A DNA stretch of 64,000 bases from Siphonodentalium dalli (GCA_032622095.1 CP136061.1:53021762-53085761); one strand, 5' to 3'; numbered from the stretch's first letter, positions 1 through 11,824 are shown. Translations and numbers: made by a program. Notes: generated by a model from the sequence alone, not told the origin.

Positions 1-340
1 ATGATCAATTCGAGGTCAAATCGGGTAAAACCGAATGGATTTCAACGGGTACTTTTGTTGGGTACGAAATTTGATACATAGGGTTACTTTTGTCCACTGG
101 GTGTTTTGGACGGGTCAAATCGTGACCCCGACCTGACCTTGACCTTCAAAATGATCAATTCAAGGTCAAATCGGGTAAAACCGGATAGATTTCGACGGGT
201 ACTTTTGTCTGGTACTTTTGTCTGGTACTTTTGTCCGGGCAGTGTTTTGGACGGGTCAAATCGTTACCCCACCTGACCTTCAAAATGGACAATTCGATGT
301 CAAATCGCGCAATTCGCCGAAAAGCAGAGCGGAAACAGCC
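1..340. repeat. Tandem satellite-like units (~135-150 bp)
   Basis: Units start near 1, 151 and 285, each opening with a variant of atgatcaattcgaggtcaaa and continuing through cgggtacttttgt and ttttggacgggtcaaatcg. The second unit carries a small internal triplication of a tggtacttttgtc motif near 203-235. The array may continue left of the window. Confidence 0.7.
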
Positions 341-520
341 CGGACGAAGTCGGGTCCACCTGCTAGTTGGCTATATATTGAAAATTGTCCAATGCAGTAA
401 GGAACAGATTTTTGTTCATGAAAATACAGCCTATTAATGACATGTCTATATTTCATATAAAATTCAACCCAAGTCATTGTACATGTATATATCCAAGGCC
501 TTTGTTTTTGCCCCTGTAAT

Positions 521-682
521 ATTATCTGAACATTTCCCTCCAATAAATAGGACGCCTTCTGCACTGTTATTATCTGTCATCTGCTTTTATTACCTGAACA
601 CCCATCCAGATGTATTATAGACCATTCCAATGTATACTTTTATAATTGGTTGGGAGAACCCATTTAGTATAGGATGGGTTAA
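521..682. repeat. Half copy of TTAA family with ttctatactaaatgg ends
   Basis: The text attatctgaacatttccct ... agaacccatttagtata ... gggttaa matches the right arm of the copies near 38612, 55134 and 63812. The left arm is missing. Confidence 0.5.
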
Positions 683-958
683 AAAAGATGTGATTGTAAA
701 TTTTCAGTATGTTGATAAAGGCGAGGTGGCTGAAAGCTACAGAAAGAGTGTTTATCAAGTTATTATTTACTCAACCCATGTATTACAGATGTCCCTGGAA
801 TCCATTTGGAATGGACTTGACTCAAATATTTCAACATTAAATGCCTGCTATGGTTTCCAAACAAGGAATTGGAAAGAAGAAACAAAACATTATGAATATA
901 AAAGTAATTGCAACAAAGTAAATCAACCGTGCATGCTCTCACCAGAGTGTGTTGTTTG

Positions 959-1404
959 CAAGCCTGCAAATAGTGTGTCTGTCATTTGCATAATGAGGTC
1001 CCCAGAGGATGAATTTAGTGACACTATCCTGCACAATGGGCTTGTGTTCATCAAATTCACCCTCTGGGAACCTCATTCTGCTTAGGTCTCAACTGCTATG
1101 GGAGACCTAGGATCAAATAGAAGTTACCCAGTTGAAGTTAGTGATGCTCACACATTAGTCACCTCGATTATGCATTTTATCATCTGCAAATTAAGGAATA
1201 TAGAAACTTCCCAGAAGCGAAAAAGTAACTATATAAACAATGTTAATTTGAGACTATGGAAACTTCCAAGAAGACGAGGCCTAAGCAGAATGAGGTCCCC
1301 AGAGGGTGAATTTGTTGATGCTAGCCTGCTGTGCATGGATAGCATCACTAAATTCACCCTCTAGGAACCTCATTCTGCAAATGACACAATATTTGCAGGC
1401 TTGA
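959..1404. mobile_element. Deletion derivative of the 1.8-kb hAT-like foldback family
   Basis: The ends are inverted: caagcctgcaaatagtgtg on the left and atttgcaggcttg on the right. Each end carries a hairpin of the type gaatgaggtccccagag ... ctctgggaacctcattc. The middle (cttaggtctc, tgggagacctaggatcaaa, acctcgattatgcat) matches the ends of the interior of the element at 17452-19246, so this looks like its internally deleted copy. It is flanked by imperfect direct repeats of about 30 bp (928-958 and 1410-1441, both with gtgcatgctctcaccaga). Confidence 0.65.
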
Positions 1405-1662
1405 ATTTAACAGTGCATGCTCTCACCAGATTGTGTTCTTTGTCCTGCCTGTGAACCAATGAATATTATATCTTCAGAGCCAGGAACCAACAACACTTAA
1501 ATGTAATCTCTAAACAGTCACTTCAGATGTCTGGATAGCAGTTACATGTATCTGGAATTCTTGCTTTGGATAAGCTACATGTAGATATTTGTTATTGTTA
1601 TTGTACTTATGAGTGAAAGGGTTTATGTTTATTTTACGAACATCTATTAAATGGTTGAGGTG

Positions 1663-1879
1663 TACAGTAATGCCCTAAGTAATCGACTCTTTAATTACAG
1701 CAGAATTATGGGTAACTTTTCAGGATTTAGTCGGAAATATGGCTTGTTGTCATTCATCGGAAAGCTCTCACCGAGAGCTTTCCAATGAATGGCAACAAGC
1801 CATATTTCCGACTAAATCCTGAAAAGTTACCCATAATTCTGCTGTAGTTAAAGAGTCGATAACTTAGGGCATTACTGTA
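1663..1879. mobile_element. TA-flanked palindromic MITE, copy 1
   Basis: Ends tacagtaatgccctaa and gggcattactgta; the whole 217 bp is a near-perfect inverted repeat with its centre at the two gagagctttccratgaatgg arms. TA at both ends fits a Tc1/mariner-type duplication; there is no coding capacity. Confidence 0.8.
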
Positions 1880-2068
1880 TTTTATGTTCAAATTGGGGCA
1901 TAATCCATACCTATTTTCCTTGTAAATTTTTTTATAAATAGGACTTTTTAATGATAACTGATTTTTGAATGGGCATAAAACTTATAAATTTCCACATATG
2001 TACCAGCTTATCCCATCAGACAAACATAGATATATGTTTTAAACAAATATTGTAAAATCAAAACCAAT

Positions 2069-2178
2069 TTTGGTTAGAGACTTGGTTGGTGACGTAGGAT
2101 CCACTTTTGGTTAGAGACTTGGTTGGTGACGTAGGATCCACTTTGGGTTAGAGACTTGGTTGGTGACGTAGGATCCTG
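2069..2178. repeat. 37-bp minisatellite, 3 copies
   Basis: The unit ttttggttagagacttggttggtgacgtaggatccac (written here in halves: ttttggttagagacttgg then ttggtgacgtaggatccac) is repeated three times with one or two changes. Confidence 0.85.
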
Positions 2179-2260
2179 GCCCTGATTTTTATAAGTATTG
2201 AGTTGAAGCAGATTAGAAGAGGATGCTAAGACCTTTTTATTAAATATTTTGGTAACCTGG

Positions 2261-2514
2261 CAAGCCTTGAAATAGGGTGTCTGTCATTTGCAGAATGAGG
2301 TCCCCAGAGGGTGAATTTAGTGATGCTACCCCGCATAGCGGGCTAGCATCACCAAATTCACCCTCTGGGGACCTCATTCTGTTTACACCTCAGCAGAATG
2401 AGGTTCCCAGAGGGTGAATTTGGTGATGCTAGCCCGCTATGCGGGGTAGCATCACTAAATTCACCCTCTAGGGACCTCATTCTGCAAATGACAGACACCC
2501 TATTTCAAGGCTTG
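2261..2514. mobile_element. hAT-like double-palindrome MITE with 8-bp duplication TAACCTGG
   Basis: It begins CAAGCCTTGAAATAG and ends CTATTTCAAGGCTTG. TAACCTGG occurs immediately on both sides (2253-2260 and 2515-2522). Inside are two hairpins of about 115 bp joined by a short ttacacctcag spacer. An 8-bp duplication with CA...TG ends fits hAT. Confidence 0.8.
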
Positions 2515-2998
2515 TAACCTGGGCTTAATCCAGTCTAAGATGACTGGACATAACCTAGCCAAACAGATTTTTTCACCTCGAAACCTGAAAATGGTTTTAA
2601 ATTGATCTGTATCATTATATAAGACTTTAGTCTAGGTATGCTTGTTTTTAGGTGTAACATGTTGTTATCGTGAGCAAACAAGTGCAGTGCACAGGGTATC
2701 CCTAGCCCAGGTGGTTTTCACTGAGATTTATTAATTTTCTGACATTGCTTAAATCGGAACATGCCTTTATCTGGTCTAAGATGACTGGAAAAAAACCTGG
2801 TGATATCATTCATTCCATTGTGGTTCATATTAATATATAATCACACACCCTCTACTTTCATACAATAAGCACCCGCAGGAATCAGTACAATTCAACATGA
2901 TTTACATGAACGTTTCCCATGTTCATAAACCAATAACTGAAGTCGACACTTCAGTTATTGGTTGATGAACATCAGCAACGCCTATGTCACTTCAAGCC
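2515..2998. other. Intronic or intergenic stretch, nothing recognised
   Basis: No coding signal. One hairpin lies near 2925-2972, formed by ccaataactgaagt and acttcagttattgg arms around gac. Confidence 0.5.
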
Positions 2999-3149
2999 CA
3001 AGCCTTGAAATAGTGTGCCTGTCATTTGCAGAATGAGGTCCCCAGAGGGTGAATTTAGTGATGCTACCCCACATAGCGGGCTAGCATCACCAAATTCACC
3101 CTCTGGGAACCTCATTCTGCAAATGACAGGTACACTATTTCAAGGCTTG
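2999..3149. mobile_element. hAT-like palindromic MITE with 8-bp duplication TTCAAGCC
   Basis: It has CAAGCCTTG ... CAAGGCTTG ends, with the perfect duplication TTCAAGCC at 2991-2998 and 3150-3157. It contains one central hairpin of the same gaatgaggtccccagag type. Confidence 0.82.
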
Positions 3150-3351
3150 TTCAAGCCGATCATATACACGCTCTCACTGCATGTTGTTATTGGGAGACTG
3201 AGTTGGAATTTGAACAATATGTTACTTATAATTGTTATGGTAGCTTTGGGAAGTTGTTAAAATGGTTAATTTTCTATTAAACTGTACAGGTATATGATTA
3301 CAAGGAATGACTTGCAGATCGATTGTTGTCATTGGTTTTGACCGGCTGAGT

Positions 3352-3699
3352 AATTAAAGACATATTGTGGACTTGTTCGGGTGGGTGAAACTGATCAGAT
3401 ATTATTCAGGCACTATGCCAACTGGAGGAATGTAGCATTCTGCTAACATCGCCGAAAATTTCAAGCAAATCAACCGTACCACTCCATAGGAAACATTGTC
3501 CGAACTACGCTCAATTGTAAATATTTACTTCTCGAATCGGGACGCAACTATTGCTGATAAACGAAAACGATTTCGGCATCAAGAGTCACTGCATTTAATT
3601 AATATATAAGAATGATGGTGTGAATTGTAAATTTGGATATAACAGTTGTAAAAATTACTACTTATCACCCTACAGGAGTGTTTCACATCACTTTAAACA
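3352..3699 (-). repeat. Dispersed ~370-bp repeat (family R), inverted copy
   Basis: The reverse complement matches 36059-36433 and 19268-19643. Shared landmarks are tgatgtgaaacactc, cgagatgtaaatatttac, agaatgctacatt and acccgaa..gtccataat. No coding capacity was seen. Confidence 0.7.
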
Positions 3700-3795
3700 A
3701 CGTTCATGTGAATCCCATTGGCATTCACACACTTTGTTTAATTACTCTGCCAGTCAAAATCCAATGACCCCATTGATCTGCAAGTCATTCCTTAA

Positions 3796-4188
3796 CCCTT
3801 TACCCAACAGGAGGGCCCTGTGCCAATGCATTCTCTTATATATGCGAGTCGACCATAGGTCGCCTCGCATATATAAGAGAATGCATTGGCTTAACACATT
3901 AAAAATTATAAAATTGTTAAAGAATGTAAGAAAAAATGGTAAAAAGTGTTAAAAAAAGATTTTTTTTTAGGCCAATGCATTCTCTTATATATGCGAGGCG
4001 ACCTATGGTCGACTCGCATATATAAGAGAATGCATTGGCACAGGGCATAACTATAACCATCGCAATGTGGTCAATGAGCCGGTTCCAATGATATCCATAT
4101 TTGTATGGTTTTATTGAGACAGACCCAAGATATTTTAGGCTGTTGAAGCTTTATTTGGCCGGTTTTGGCCGGTTTGTTGGGTAAAGGG
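3796..4188. mobile_element. TTAA-flanked element (CCCTTTACCCAACA ends) with paired hairpin modules
   Basis: TTAA lies at 3792-3795 and 4189-4192. The ends CCCTTTACCCAACAG and TGTTGGGTAAAGGG are inverted. TTAA plus CCC ends fits non-autonomous piggyBac-type elements. It holds two palindromes, 3822-3890 and 3971-4039, each reading ccaatgcattctcttat ... ataagagaatgcattgg. Confidence 0.7.
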
Positions 4189-4192
4189 TTAA

Positions 4193-4567
4193 ATACTAAA
4201 GATCATTCGCATCCCATCTAAGACGAGGGAGATACAGGGATGGACTTATTTTACAACCTAAGAGCAATAACTTCAGAAGAAATAAATGGACAAAACCTGT
4301 TACATGTGGACATTGTTCCCTTCATGCTTTCTCATGAGGACACTAAACCTGTTACACGAGGACACTAATGATGATTTGACACACTAATGATGATTTGACA
4401 AAAATAATTATGATTTGACACACTAATGATGATTCGAACATGACCAACAATGACTGATCGAGATCTAAAGTTAGCAAAAATGAAGTTTCATTCTAATTAA
4501 GGCATAAATCCGCAATAAATGAATAGACAAAACCTGTTCCATGTGAATATCCCTTCCCCAATGGTGG
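4193..4567. other. Non-coding stretch with short tandem repeats
   Basis: A cactaatgatgatttgaca motif is repeated about three to four times between 4360 and 4440. Nothing else recognised. Confidence 0.5.
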
Positions 4568-4783
4568 TACATAATGCCCTAAATAATCGACTCCTCAACC
4601 ACAGCAGAATTATGGGTAACTTTTCAGGATTTAGTCGGAAATATGGCTTGTTGCCATTCACCGGAAAGCTCTCAGTGTAAGCTTTCCGATGAATGGCAAC
4701 AAGCCATATTTCCGACTAAATCCTGAAAAATTACCCATAATTCTGCTGTGGTTAAGGAGTCGATTATTTAGGGCATTACTGTA
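4568..4783. mobile_element. TA-flanked palindromic MITE, copy 2
   Basis: Same palindrome as copy 1, from tacataatgccctaaataa to gggcattactgta, with arms about 95% alike by eye. Confidence 0.8.
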
Positions 4784-5019
4784 CAGGCTATCTTTTTTCT
4801 GATGTGTATCCTGAACCAGGCATTTCATTTTCTTTGGCAATATAAAAATACTAATGGAAGTTTATTTGGCAACAATCATGGTGTAGTGGGGCCATTGATG
4901 CTAAAATGAATAAGAGTGCATGGATGCATATCTTCAAATGAGCTGTGCCAATGTGTGACATGAACTGCATTGTGATGAAGCCCCGTGTGTAATCCAACTG
5001 TGTTCATTGAGCGTATAAT

Positions 5020-5757
5020 CAGGGTTTCCGCTAGACAGGGGGTGGGTTCCTTTAAGGATCACTTTCCCCTCAGCCCAAATTTCCCCTCTGAAATATTCCC
5101 CTAACCGATTAATGCATACATCAACTGTGTATCAAACTGCCGCTAAATAAAACCAAAGGAATGATAAACGAAGATAATTTTATTTGCAGCTATAGTTAAC
5201 GTTGATCACGAGTGAAGCATTTTGTGAAAATAATTCTCTTCAGGGCTACACACATCGACAATTATTGCCTTATTTTAAAAGATATTGAAGTGGTCATAGC
5301 TAAAAGCCACATGGTTTATTCTGCCTGGTTATGTCACTTTACATTGTCAAATAACACACTGATCTGATTTGACATAGAAAAACATTGTGCATTTTAACAG
5401 TTTTCTCTACCATGATTGTTTGCGATGGTACGAACAATTGTCAGTACGTTTTTTTTTTACATATTTTACCTGCAGATTTCACTTGATGTTATGGTCGCAA
5501 ATTTTTCGGTAAATACAATATCAATGTTAAGCAGTGGCGAGTGACAACACTGTTACATTTCTCAACCTTCAATTTTTTTAAAATAAAACAAAATTACGAT
5601 TCCTTGACTCTACTTATATTACTGCAGACATTCAGAATTTGGGCTAAGTTCGAAGTAACAGACTGGTTTACTAATACCAGATATTCGCAATTGATTAAAG
5701 GAATGAGGTTTTTCCCCACTGGTTATAGGAGTCCCCAAACCCCTAGCGGAAACCCTG
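5020..5757. mobile_element. hAT-like element with CAGGGTTTCCGCTAG ends
   Basis: The left end CAGGGTTTCCGCTAGACAGG is mirrored by CCCTAGCGGAAACCCTG on the right. It is 738 bp with no transposase. Flanks (gtataat and gtattat) are only roughly similar, so the duplication is uncertain. Confidence 0.6.
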
Positions 5758-6008
5758 GTATTATGATTACAGTATAACTATACTTTTGAATCTACGAAGA
5801 GTCAAATTGAATGGAGTGTTCTCTATTCTTGGCATTTCTTTAATTACTGTTTCTATGGAAATAAACTATAGTTAGTTTAAGGAAAATTTAAATAATCAAG
5901 TAATAGAGGATAGGGAAATCATAGAAAGGAATAATATCAATATACGCCCTGTTTCCTATGTATACTGAGAATGGGACTATCAATCGTCAAGTATGCCATA
6001 TTCCATGG

Positions 6009-6646
6009 CAGGGTTCACGCTATCGGTGGTAATTTGAATTACAGTAATGCCCTAAATAATCGACTCCTTAACCACAGCAGAATTATGGGTAATTTTTCAG
6101 GATTTAGTCGGAAATATGGTTTGTTGCCATTCAATCTGAAAGCTCTCACTCGATGAATGGCAACAAGCCATATTTCCGACTAAATCCTGAAAAATTAACC
6201 ATAATTCTGCTGTGGTTAAGGAGTCGATTATTTAGGACATTACTGCACATCTCTGATTATCATCAGATCTCCAGGAAACCCTGAACCCTTTGACGATGGG
6301 AGCTGCGCTGGTGATTAGCTTATAGAAAGGTATACTTTCTCAATCAAATTAAAATACTTGACTGCTTTTTGGTTTCAAAATAAGACAATGTAGGCTAATC
6401 GGTGCTCATGTTACTTAATTCATTTTTGCTGTTCCTGTCACTGCGCAAATATTTCCCAGATAACTTTCGTCCAACTATAAATGTAGCAATTATTTTTTGT
6501 GCGTGTTTCTTTATATTTTAGAGTAAGTTTTGGTTTTCTTAATGATCCACTGCATCTTTTGGTATTTCAATTTGGCCAAAGTTTCTGAAAAATGGCCAAA
6601 TATATTCAGAAAAGACCAAATAATAATCCAGCCAGCGTGAACCCTG
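6009..6646. mobile_element. hAT-like element with CAGGGTTCACGCT ends, carrying a TA-MITE
   Basis: The left end is CAGGGTTCACGCTATCGG; the right end reads CCAGCCAGCGTGAACCCTG. The interior is interrupted by the TA-MITE at 6040-6246. No clear 8-bp target duplication was found. Confidence 0.5.
6040..6246. mobile_element. TA-flanked palindromic MITE, copy 3
   Basis: It runs from tacagtaatgccctaaataa to tttaggacattactgca and is inserted inside the element at 6009-6646. Confidence 0.75.
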
Positions 6647-7079
6647 TGCATATGGATATGCACACAATATAAACACTCATTAATTCAGACTTATTATTAG
6701 TATAATAGGCCATCAGATAATAATATACATAATATGAAAATTAGAACAGTCATGGAATCTGTGATACTGTAAATACCCAGACTTGTACAGCCTTTTGAAG
6801 AGCTGTTAATTCTCACAACATACTTGTAGTCCATCATAATGTGAACTCTTTTTATACTTTTTATACTTTATAACTTTACTTGGGAGTCACCAATCCGTGT
6901 TGGCACCTGTGATCTCTTCAACAAAATAATTAATAAAGGCAGCACGCAGGTGAGAGTGTGTACAGCACGTAGTTTCGAGAAAAATTATCATCGCTTATAT
7001 TGGAAAACTAGCAGGGTTACCCGGCGTTGCCCAGGTTAAAGTGATGTGAAACCCTCTGCATGCTGTGGATATTTGTTGG
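6647..7079. other. Non-coding; possible start of a split dispersed repeat
   Basis: No coding signal. From about 7005 the text actagcagggttacccggc ... gttgcccaggtt looks like one end of a dispersed repeat whose other end (acagacagacagacattc near 10225) would lie beyond the hAT insertion. This link is a guess. Confidence 0.3.
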
Positions 7080-7087
7080 GAATAGAG

Positions 7088-8776
7088 TAGGGCTGGGCGA
7101 TATTGGCCCCAAAAAATATCGCGATATTATGGCGACAACATCGCGATACACGATATTATCGCGATATTATTTTGGTATATTACAATTGGTAAGTACAAAA
7201 TGTACAATATGTGCAATATTTCATAAATAAAGTTTGCACAATACATCCCTACGTTTTATTTACGATTTGTTGGTCATGAGAGGTCGAGTAAATGTGTATT
7301 GAACAATTATCAGTAACATCACAGTATACATGTATATAATGACCACTCGTCAGCAACAATTGACAGTTTGCCGATGGAGAAATAATAACATTGAAACAAA
7401 GGGATATAATCATATAACACGGCCCACGTGCGTTTTCGCATACATTTTTAGAGTTATATCCCTTTGACCATAGCACTCAACACCATGCACACATTAAAGG
7501 TACTCAACCCGTAAAGAGGGTCCCCATCTCAACAGATTCCAACAACAACAATCCGATCAGAGGGTCCTATATTACTATTTCTTTGGCTTTGGGGGTAAAA
7601 AATATTTGATTCGAGTCGAGGAACCCATCAAACAAAGCTCAGAGTTATTAGATATTGATTTTTCAAATTTGTTATGTTCTCGAGATCAGTACTAATAACT
7701 GCCGTAATCTGCTCTGGATGTGTACTCCAAATCTATTCAAACAGACAAGGATGAATAACTCTAAAATCAAGTGGTAATTTTAACGCAATTTTGACTGAGT
7801 TCTGGGCCAGATAGTATTCCCGATAATGAAAAATAATAGATTTCTAAAATCGATATCTAACAAATCTGAGCTTTGATGGGTGACTTCCTCGACTCGAATC
7901 AAATATTTTTGACCCCTGAAGCCATTGAAATAGTAATTGAGAGGAGTTTTATCGGGTTGAGTACCTTTAAGCACCGCATTCGGTTTCAAATTGCCATTTT
8001 ATTAATTCGTGAGGAATTGGTTGTTTATGAGACTATATTTATCAGTGGTAATTGGTAGTTGGTAGCACCGTGGGACTTCAATGTCCATATACGGCAGCCC
8101 TGGGAATTAGCGTCGACAATGCCACAATGGGCAGTGCCGAGGCAAAAGCCGACGTGAAAATTTGAAATGAATTTGCGTCGGCATTTTTTTAGCTGAGGAA
8201 AATAAATACCGGTAGAGACAATCATGTTCAATTAGTTTGTGAATTTGACATGTGTTGAAGCGATAGCAATGCCATGATCCGTACGGCACATGTCCACAAA
8301 ATAATTTTACTCGCAATTTGCACACATTGAGACGATCAGCTAGACGAAGTGTGGTCAATATAAAATCTGACATCGTAATCCGTCTCCAAGCAACCGGTTA
8401 CAGTTGATAGAGCAAGCTGCACCAACTTGAAAGGAGGTCATTGTGCCAGTCGCATGCGCGCGACATACCAATCTCACAGTGTAGCCAACTGATGCTACTA
8501 GTATCTCTTTTATGTGTCCGACGAAGCATATCCAACTTGACAAGCACGTGCTCCGATGTTTTAAAACGTTTTCGACTGCGTATTTCCGGGAAGTTTGGGA
8601 CTATTATACTTACTCTAACTTCGCTGTTTGTTGGGACCATATGATGGGTTTCAACCTACATGGAGAATATTACAACTTGGGACGGTATTACGATATTTTT
8701 ATTTCAGACGATATTTTTGACGATATCAAAATTAAAACCGGGTATACCCGATATATCGTCATACCGCCCAGCACTA
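7088..8776. mobile_element. Non-autonomous hAT element with 8-bp duplication GAATAGAG
   Basis: The perfect duplication GAATAGAG lies at 7080-7087 and 8777-8784. The ends are TAGGGCTGGGCGATATTGG and (reverse complement) TAGTGCTGGGCGGTAT. Both subterminal regions are rich in cgatat motifs. It is 1689 bp with no transposase frame. A second element (7498-7966) is nested in it. Confidence 0.8.
7498..7966. mobile_element. TTAA-flanked foldback element nested in the hAT element
   Basis: TTAA lies at 7494-7497 and 7967-7970. The ends are AAGGTACTCAACCCG / CGGGTTGAGTACCTT. Long inverted arms include tattactatttctttggc and its complement near 7920. The arm sequence is related to 57180-57240 and 59825-59900. 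Confidence 0.65.
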
Positions 8777-8784
8777 GAATAGAG

Positions 8785-9164
8785 AATACTCTTGCTCAAA
8801 GTGTTACACGTATTCTCATAAATTGTATATTCAAATAGCATCACAAAACATGATTCTTACACAGTCATGGAATATAAGTAGTGGCTCACCTTGTCGATTG
8901 TCATTTTGTTTATCGCAATTAATCCGTTCCACCAATAAAGAATTATTTATTTATTTACAACTGCGTATACTTCAGACGTTATAATATTATGATACATGAA
9001 CATCATAAACACATTAGTTCGCAAAAATAAAAGACGACAATTAGGTGTTACATATATAGAAATGTATCAATCTAGTGGTTTAGACTAAGATCTTGAGGAC
9101 ACCTGGCTATCATATTTCAATGAAGATAAAGATGTTTTAAAGAAATGTCCAGGTGCTCCTCTGT
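8785..9164. other. Non-coding stretch, nothing recognised
   Basis: No supported open frame, repeat or RNA gene seen. Confidence 0.4.
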
Positions 9165-9327
9165 TCATGGTTCTATATATTGGCTAAATATTCTCAATTT
9201 GAAAGATATGTTGCTGCGCATGTATATCAGCTACATGTGCCCGACATGGTTCTATATATTGGCTAAATATTCTCAATTTGAAAGATATGTTGCTGCGCAT
9301 GTATATCAGCTACATGTGCCCGACACA
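9165..9327. repeat. 79-bp tandem duplication
   Basis: The stretch atggttctatatattggcta ... tacatgtgcccgaca occurs twice in direct, contiguous order with a 79-bp offset and almost no differences, so it is recent. Confidence 0.85.
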
Positions 9328-9597
9328 GCGAGATTTTGAGTTGTTTATTTAGTCGATGAGTCTGTTTTAAAAATCTGCTGTATCGGGCAGATATACCCTT
9401 CTCAGATGTCAGTATTATGCTACTGACTGCATTTTCTTTTATATCAGAACAAAATATATTTGACTGCACACTGTGACCACCATTTTTTAACAGGCCTTCG
9501 ATACGTTTCCATATCTCTTGTAAAATTGTAACTTTTTTGTGGAAACTGTATTAAATGGAACAGACTCAATTGTGTTATAATATATACATGAGCCATT

Positions 9598-10255
9598 CTA
9601 ATGTGCAATCATCGAACGGTTCGCAGCTCGTGTATCAAGTATTGGAAATAAATTGGCACTAAAAATATTGTGTATCAATTTCGGTGCCCCTCTCCCTTTC
9701 AGTGCACCCTGACTCGAATGAGGCCACTTTTGACAGATTAAGTGTGATGGCAATCGGCGAATAACCATATTCTTATCAGATCTCGTGCCCACCCTCCGTC
9801 CCCAATCTCTCATCCAAACGACACCAATTTGGCGTCTTTAAATCGCACAATTAGATTCCTTGTATCATGAAGAAGAATATATATCAATTTGGTGGAAATT
9901 AATTGCGCTAAAATTAGTTTTATCAATTTTGGTGCCCCTCCCCTTCCGTGCATCACTGACTCGAACGATGCCACTTTTGACATATTTAAACCACCCATTA
10001 GATTCTTCATATCATGGGGATGATTATATGTAAGTTTCGTCGCAATCGGCAACAAAAAATAATCTGCCCCTCCCCCTTTTCTGCCCCTCCCCTTTTCTGC
10101 CCCTGACAACAACAGCATTACTTTAGAAAATTCTAACCCACACCATTATCTTTCTCGTCAAAAGTTACCCCTAATAGACCCCTTTGGTATCATCTAGATG
10201 GTCCCCTGTGAATTTCTATATAACACAGACAGACAGACATTCTATAGATATAGAT
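9598..10255. repeat. Diverged dispersed repeat ending in a cagacagacagac tract
   Basis: Three loosely repeated segments share tttcggtgcccctccc, ctgactcgaa and ggccacttttgaca motifs in minus-strand-oriented order. The block ends at acagacagacagacattc followed by tatagatatagatgg. Family not identified. Confidence 0.4.
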
Positions 10256-10678
10256 GGTGACCTGCTTTTCCAAAATCATCTGACAATGTTATTGGCCAGG
10301 TTGTCAACGGCACGTGATCCAAAGTAATTTTCATATATCATGACCAGTGCAGTGTACCAAAACAAACTATAATCTTTATATCACTGCACTGGTTTGACTG
10401 CGTGTTCCCTTGAGAATTAGCATGGAATGATCTTGTCATCATGCTAAGTACGACTGTCCGACTAACAAATCAAGCTTGTTTTTCGTGCATCGTATGATGA
10501 AATAATTTCTGATGCAATAGTGCAGCCAGGGATGTAACTCAGGCATGGGCGCACATCATTCTGTTACAAATGCTAGGAAAACACCCCTTCCCACTCAACA
10601 TTGCCTCAAGTCCCAGAGGGGTTGTTCAACTGGAGTTGGACAACAAAAACTAATGTATTTGACACTATTTGTACTCAC
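10256..10678. other. Presumed intron or 3' flank, nothing recognised
   Basis: No exon-like cysteine module or repeat was seen downstream of the last recognised exon. Confidence 0.4.
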
Positions 10679-10816
10679 TTTCCCGACAGCTCTGTTCATC
10701 CCAGTAGAGCAAATCAGTGTTTATGCAGTCACATCTCCCTGTTATTTGATCACAAACCAATCTATTTATACATGACTCTCGATTGTTTAGATCACATGGC
10801 TCCTTGTATCCGCTTT
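10679..10816 (-). CDS. Exon: single EGF/EB-like six-cysteine module, most downstream seen
   Basis: This exon is 138 bp or 46 codons, phase 1-1. The acceptor is attattatcaacag and the donor is A|gtgagt. It encodes SGYKEPC...NRESC...RLVC...GRCDC...LLYWDEQSC. Spacing is C-x7-C-x5-C-x6-C-x-C-x12-C. No further module could be found between here and position 1 on this strand. Because the exon ends in phase 1 with a consensus donor, it cannot be the terminal exon. Confidence 0.8.
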
Positions 10817-11185
10817 CTGTTGATAATAAAATAAATAAAAAATATATCATTATTCTCTGCAACCAAATAATTGTAAGCATACAGAGCATAAGAGTGCAGA
10901 GTCAGCAATTCAGAGAAGAAATCCGCTTTAGCCGAGTTGCCTGATACATACCCCACGTCTCGTGACGTATGTCTCAACTTTGAATTCATTGAACCTTTAC
11001 TTGATACAATATTTATTTTGAAACTATTTATTTGAGATATTATGTTACACTTTGTAATATGAATGACCATGATTTGAACCAAATACAAACTATTAAAACA
11101 AACAAATTGCTTCGTAATCTCAATATCAAATGAGGAACAAGTCGACTTTTAGTCCCAAGGTATTGCATTTGGTAATGCTATGATA

Positions 11186-11382
11186 TACAGTAATGCCCTA
11201 AGTAATCGACTCCTTAACCACAGCAGAATTGTGGGTAACCTTTCTGGATTTAGTCGGAAATATGGCTTGTTGCCATTCATCGGAAAGCTCTCGGGGAGAG
11301 CTTTCCGATGAATGGCAACAAGCCATATTTCCGACTAAATTCTGCTGTGGTTAAGGAGTCGATTAATTAGGGCATTACTGTA
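11186..11382. mobile_element. TA-flanked palindromic MITE, copy 4
   Basis: Ends tacagtaatgccctaagtaa and ttagggcattactgta; the right arm lacks about 20 bp around the cctgaaaagttacc segment. It lies in the intron upstream of the exon at 10679-10816. Confidence 0.78.
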
Positions 11383-11824
11383 ACAACAATAAAAGACATA
11401 TTTCTGTTGGTATATATATGAATCAATCAGCCTTTTTGAATTCTGTTAATGTTCCAGCACTGACAACATATCTGGCAAGCTATTCAAGGTCATCACTATT
11501 CGTTGACTAAAGAAATATTTCCCAATATCTTTGTTCCATCGTGTGAGATGTAGCTTCTGGTTTAATATGATCAACTTCTTGTGTTTGAGTTGAGTATAAA
11601 GCTCCTTGAAAAACTTGAAAACTCAATGCTAAAAACATTTGACAAAGTATTTGATGATTATATTGCGTGTTTCTGTTCCTTACGAAGACTGTATTGTAAT
11701 GTTGTCATTGCATTTCACCCCAAGTTCATGTTTTTATAATGCTCGACTGACCACTCAAAATTTGTGCAGTTTTTTCATTTTCCTATGACAAAGAGTCCAT
11801 GACAATGTATAGTTACTGCAAAAA
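11383..11824. other. Intron, nothing recognised
   Basis: No module exon, palindrome or coding repeat was seen between the MITE and the DIRS-like element. Confidence 0.4.

Noticed and set aside
630-1085. 151-codon plus-strand frame
   Set aside because: It runs from a TTAA-element relic through unremarkable sequence into a palindromic MITE; no conserved motif.
6009-6646. 8-bp target duplication for the CAGGGTTCACGCT element
   Set aside because: The flanks ttccatgg and tgcatatg match at only three of eight positions, so no duplication is claimed.
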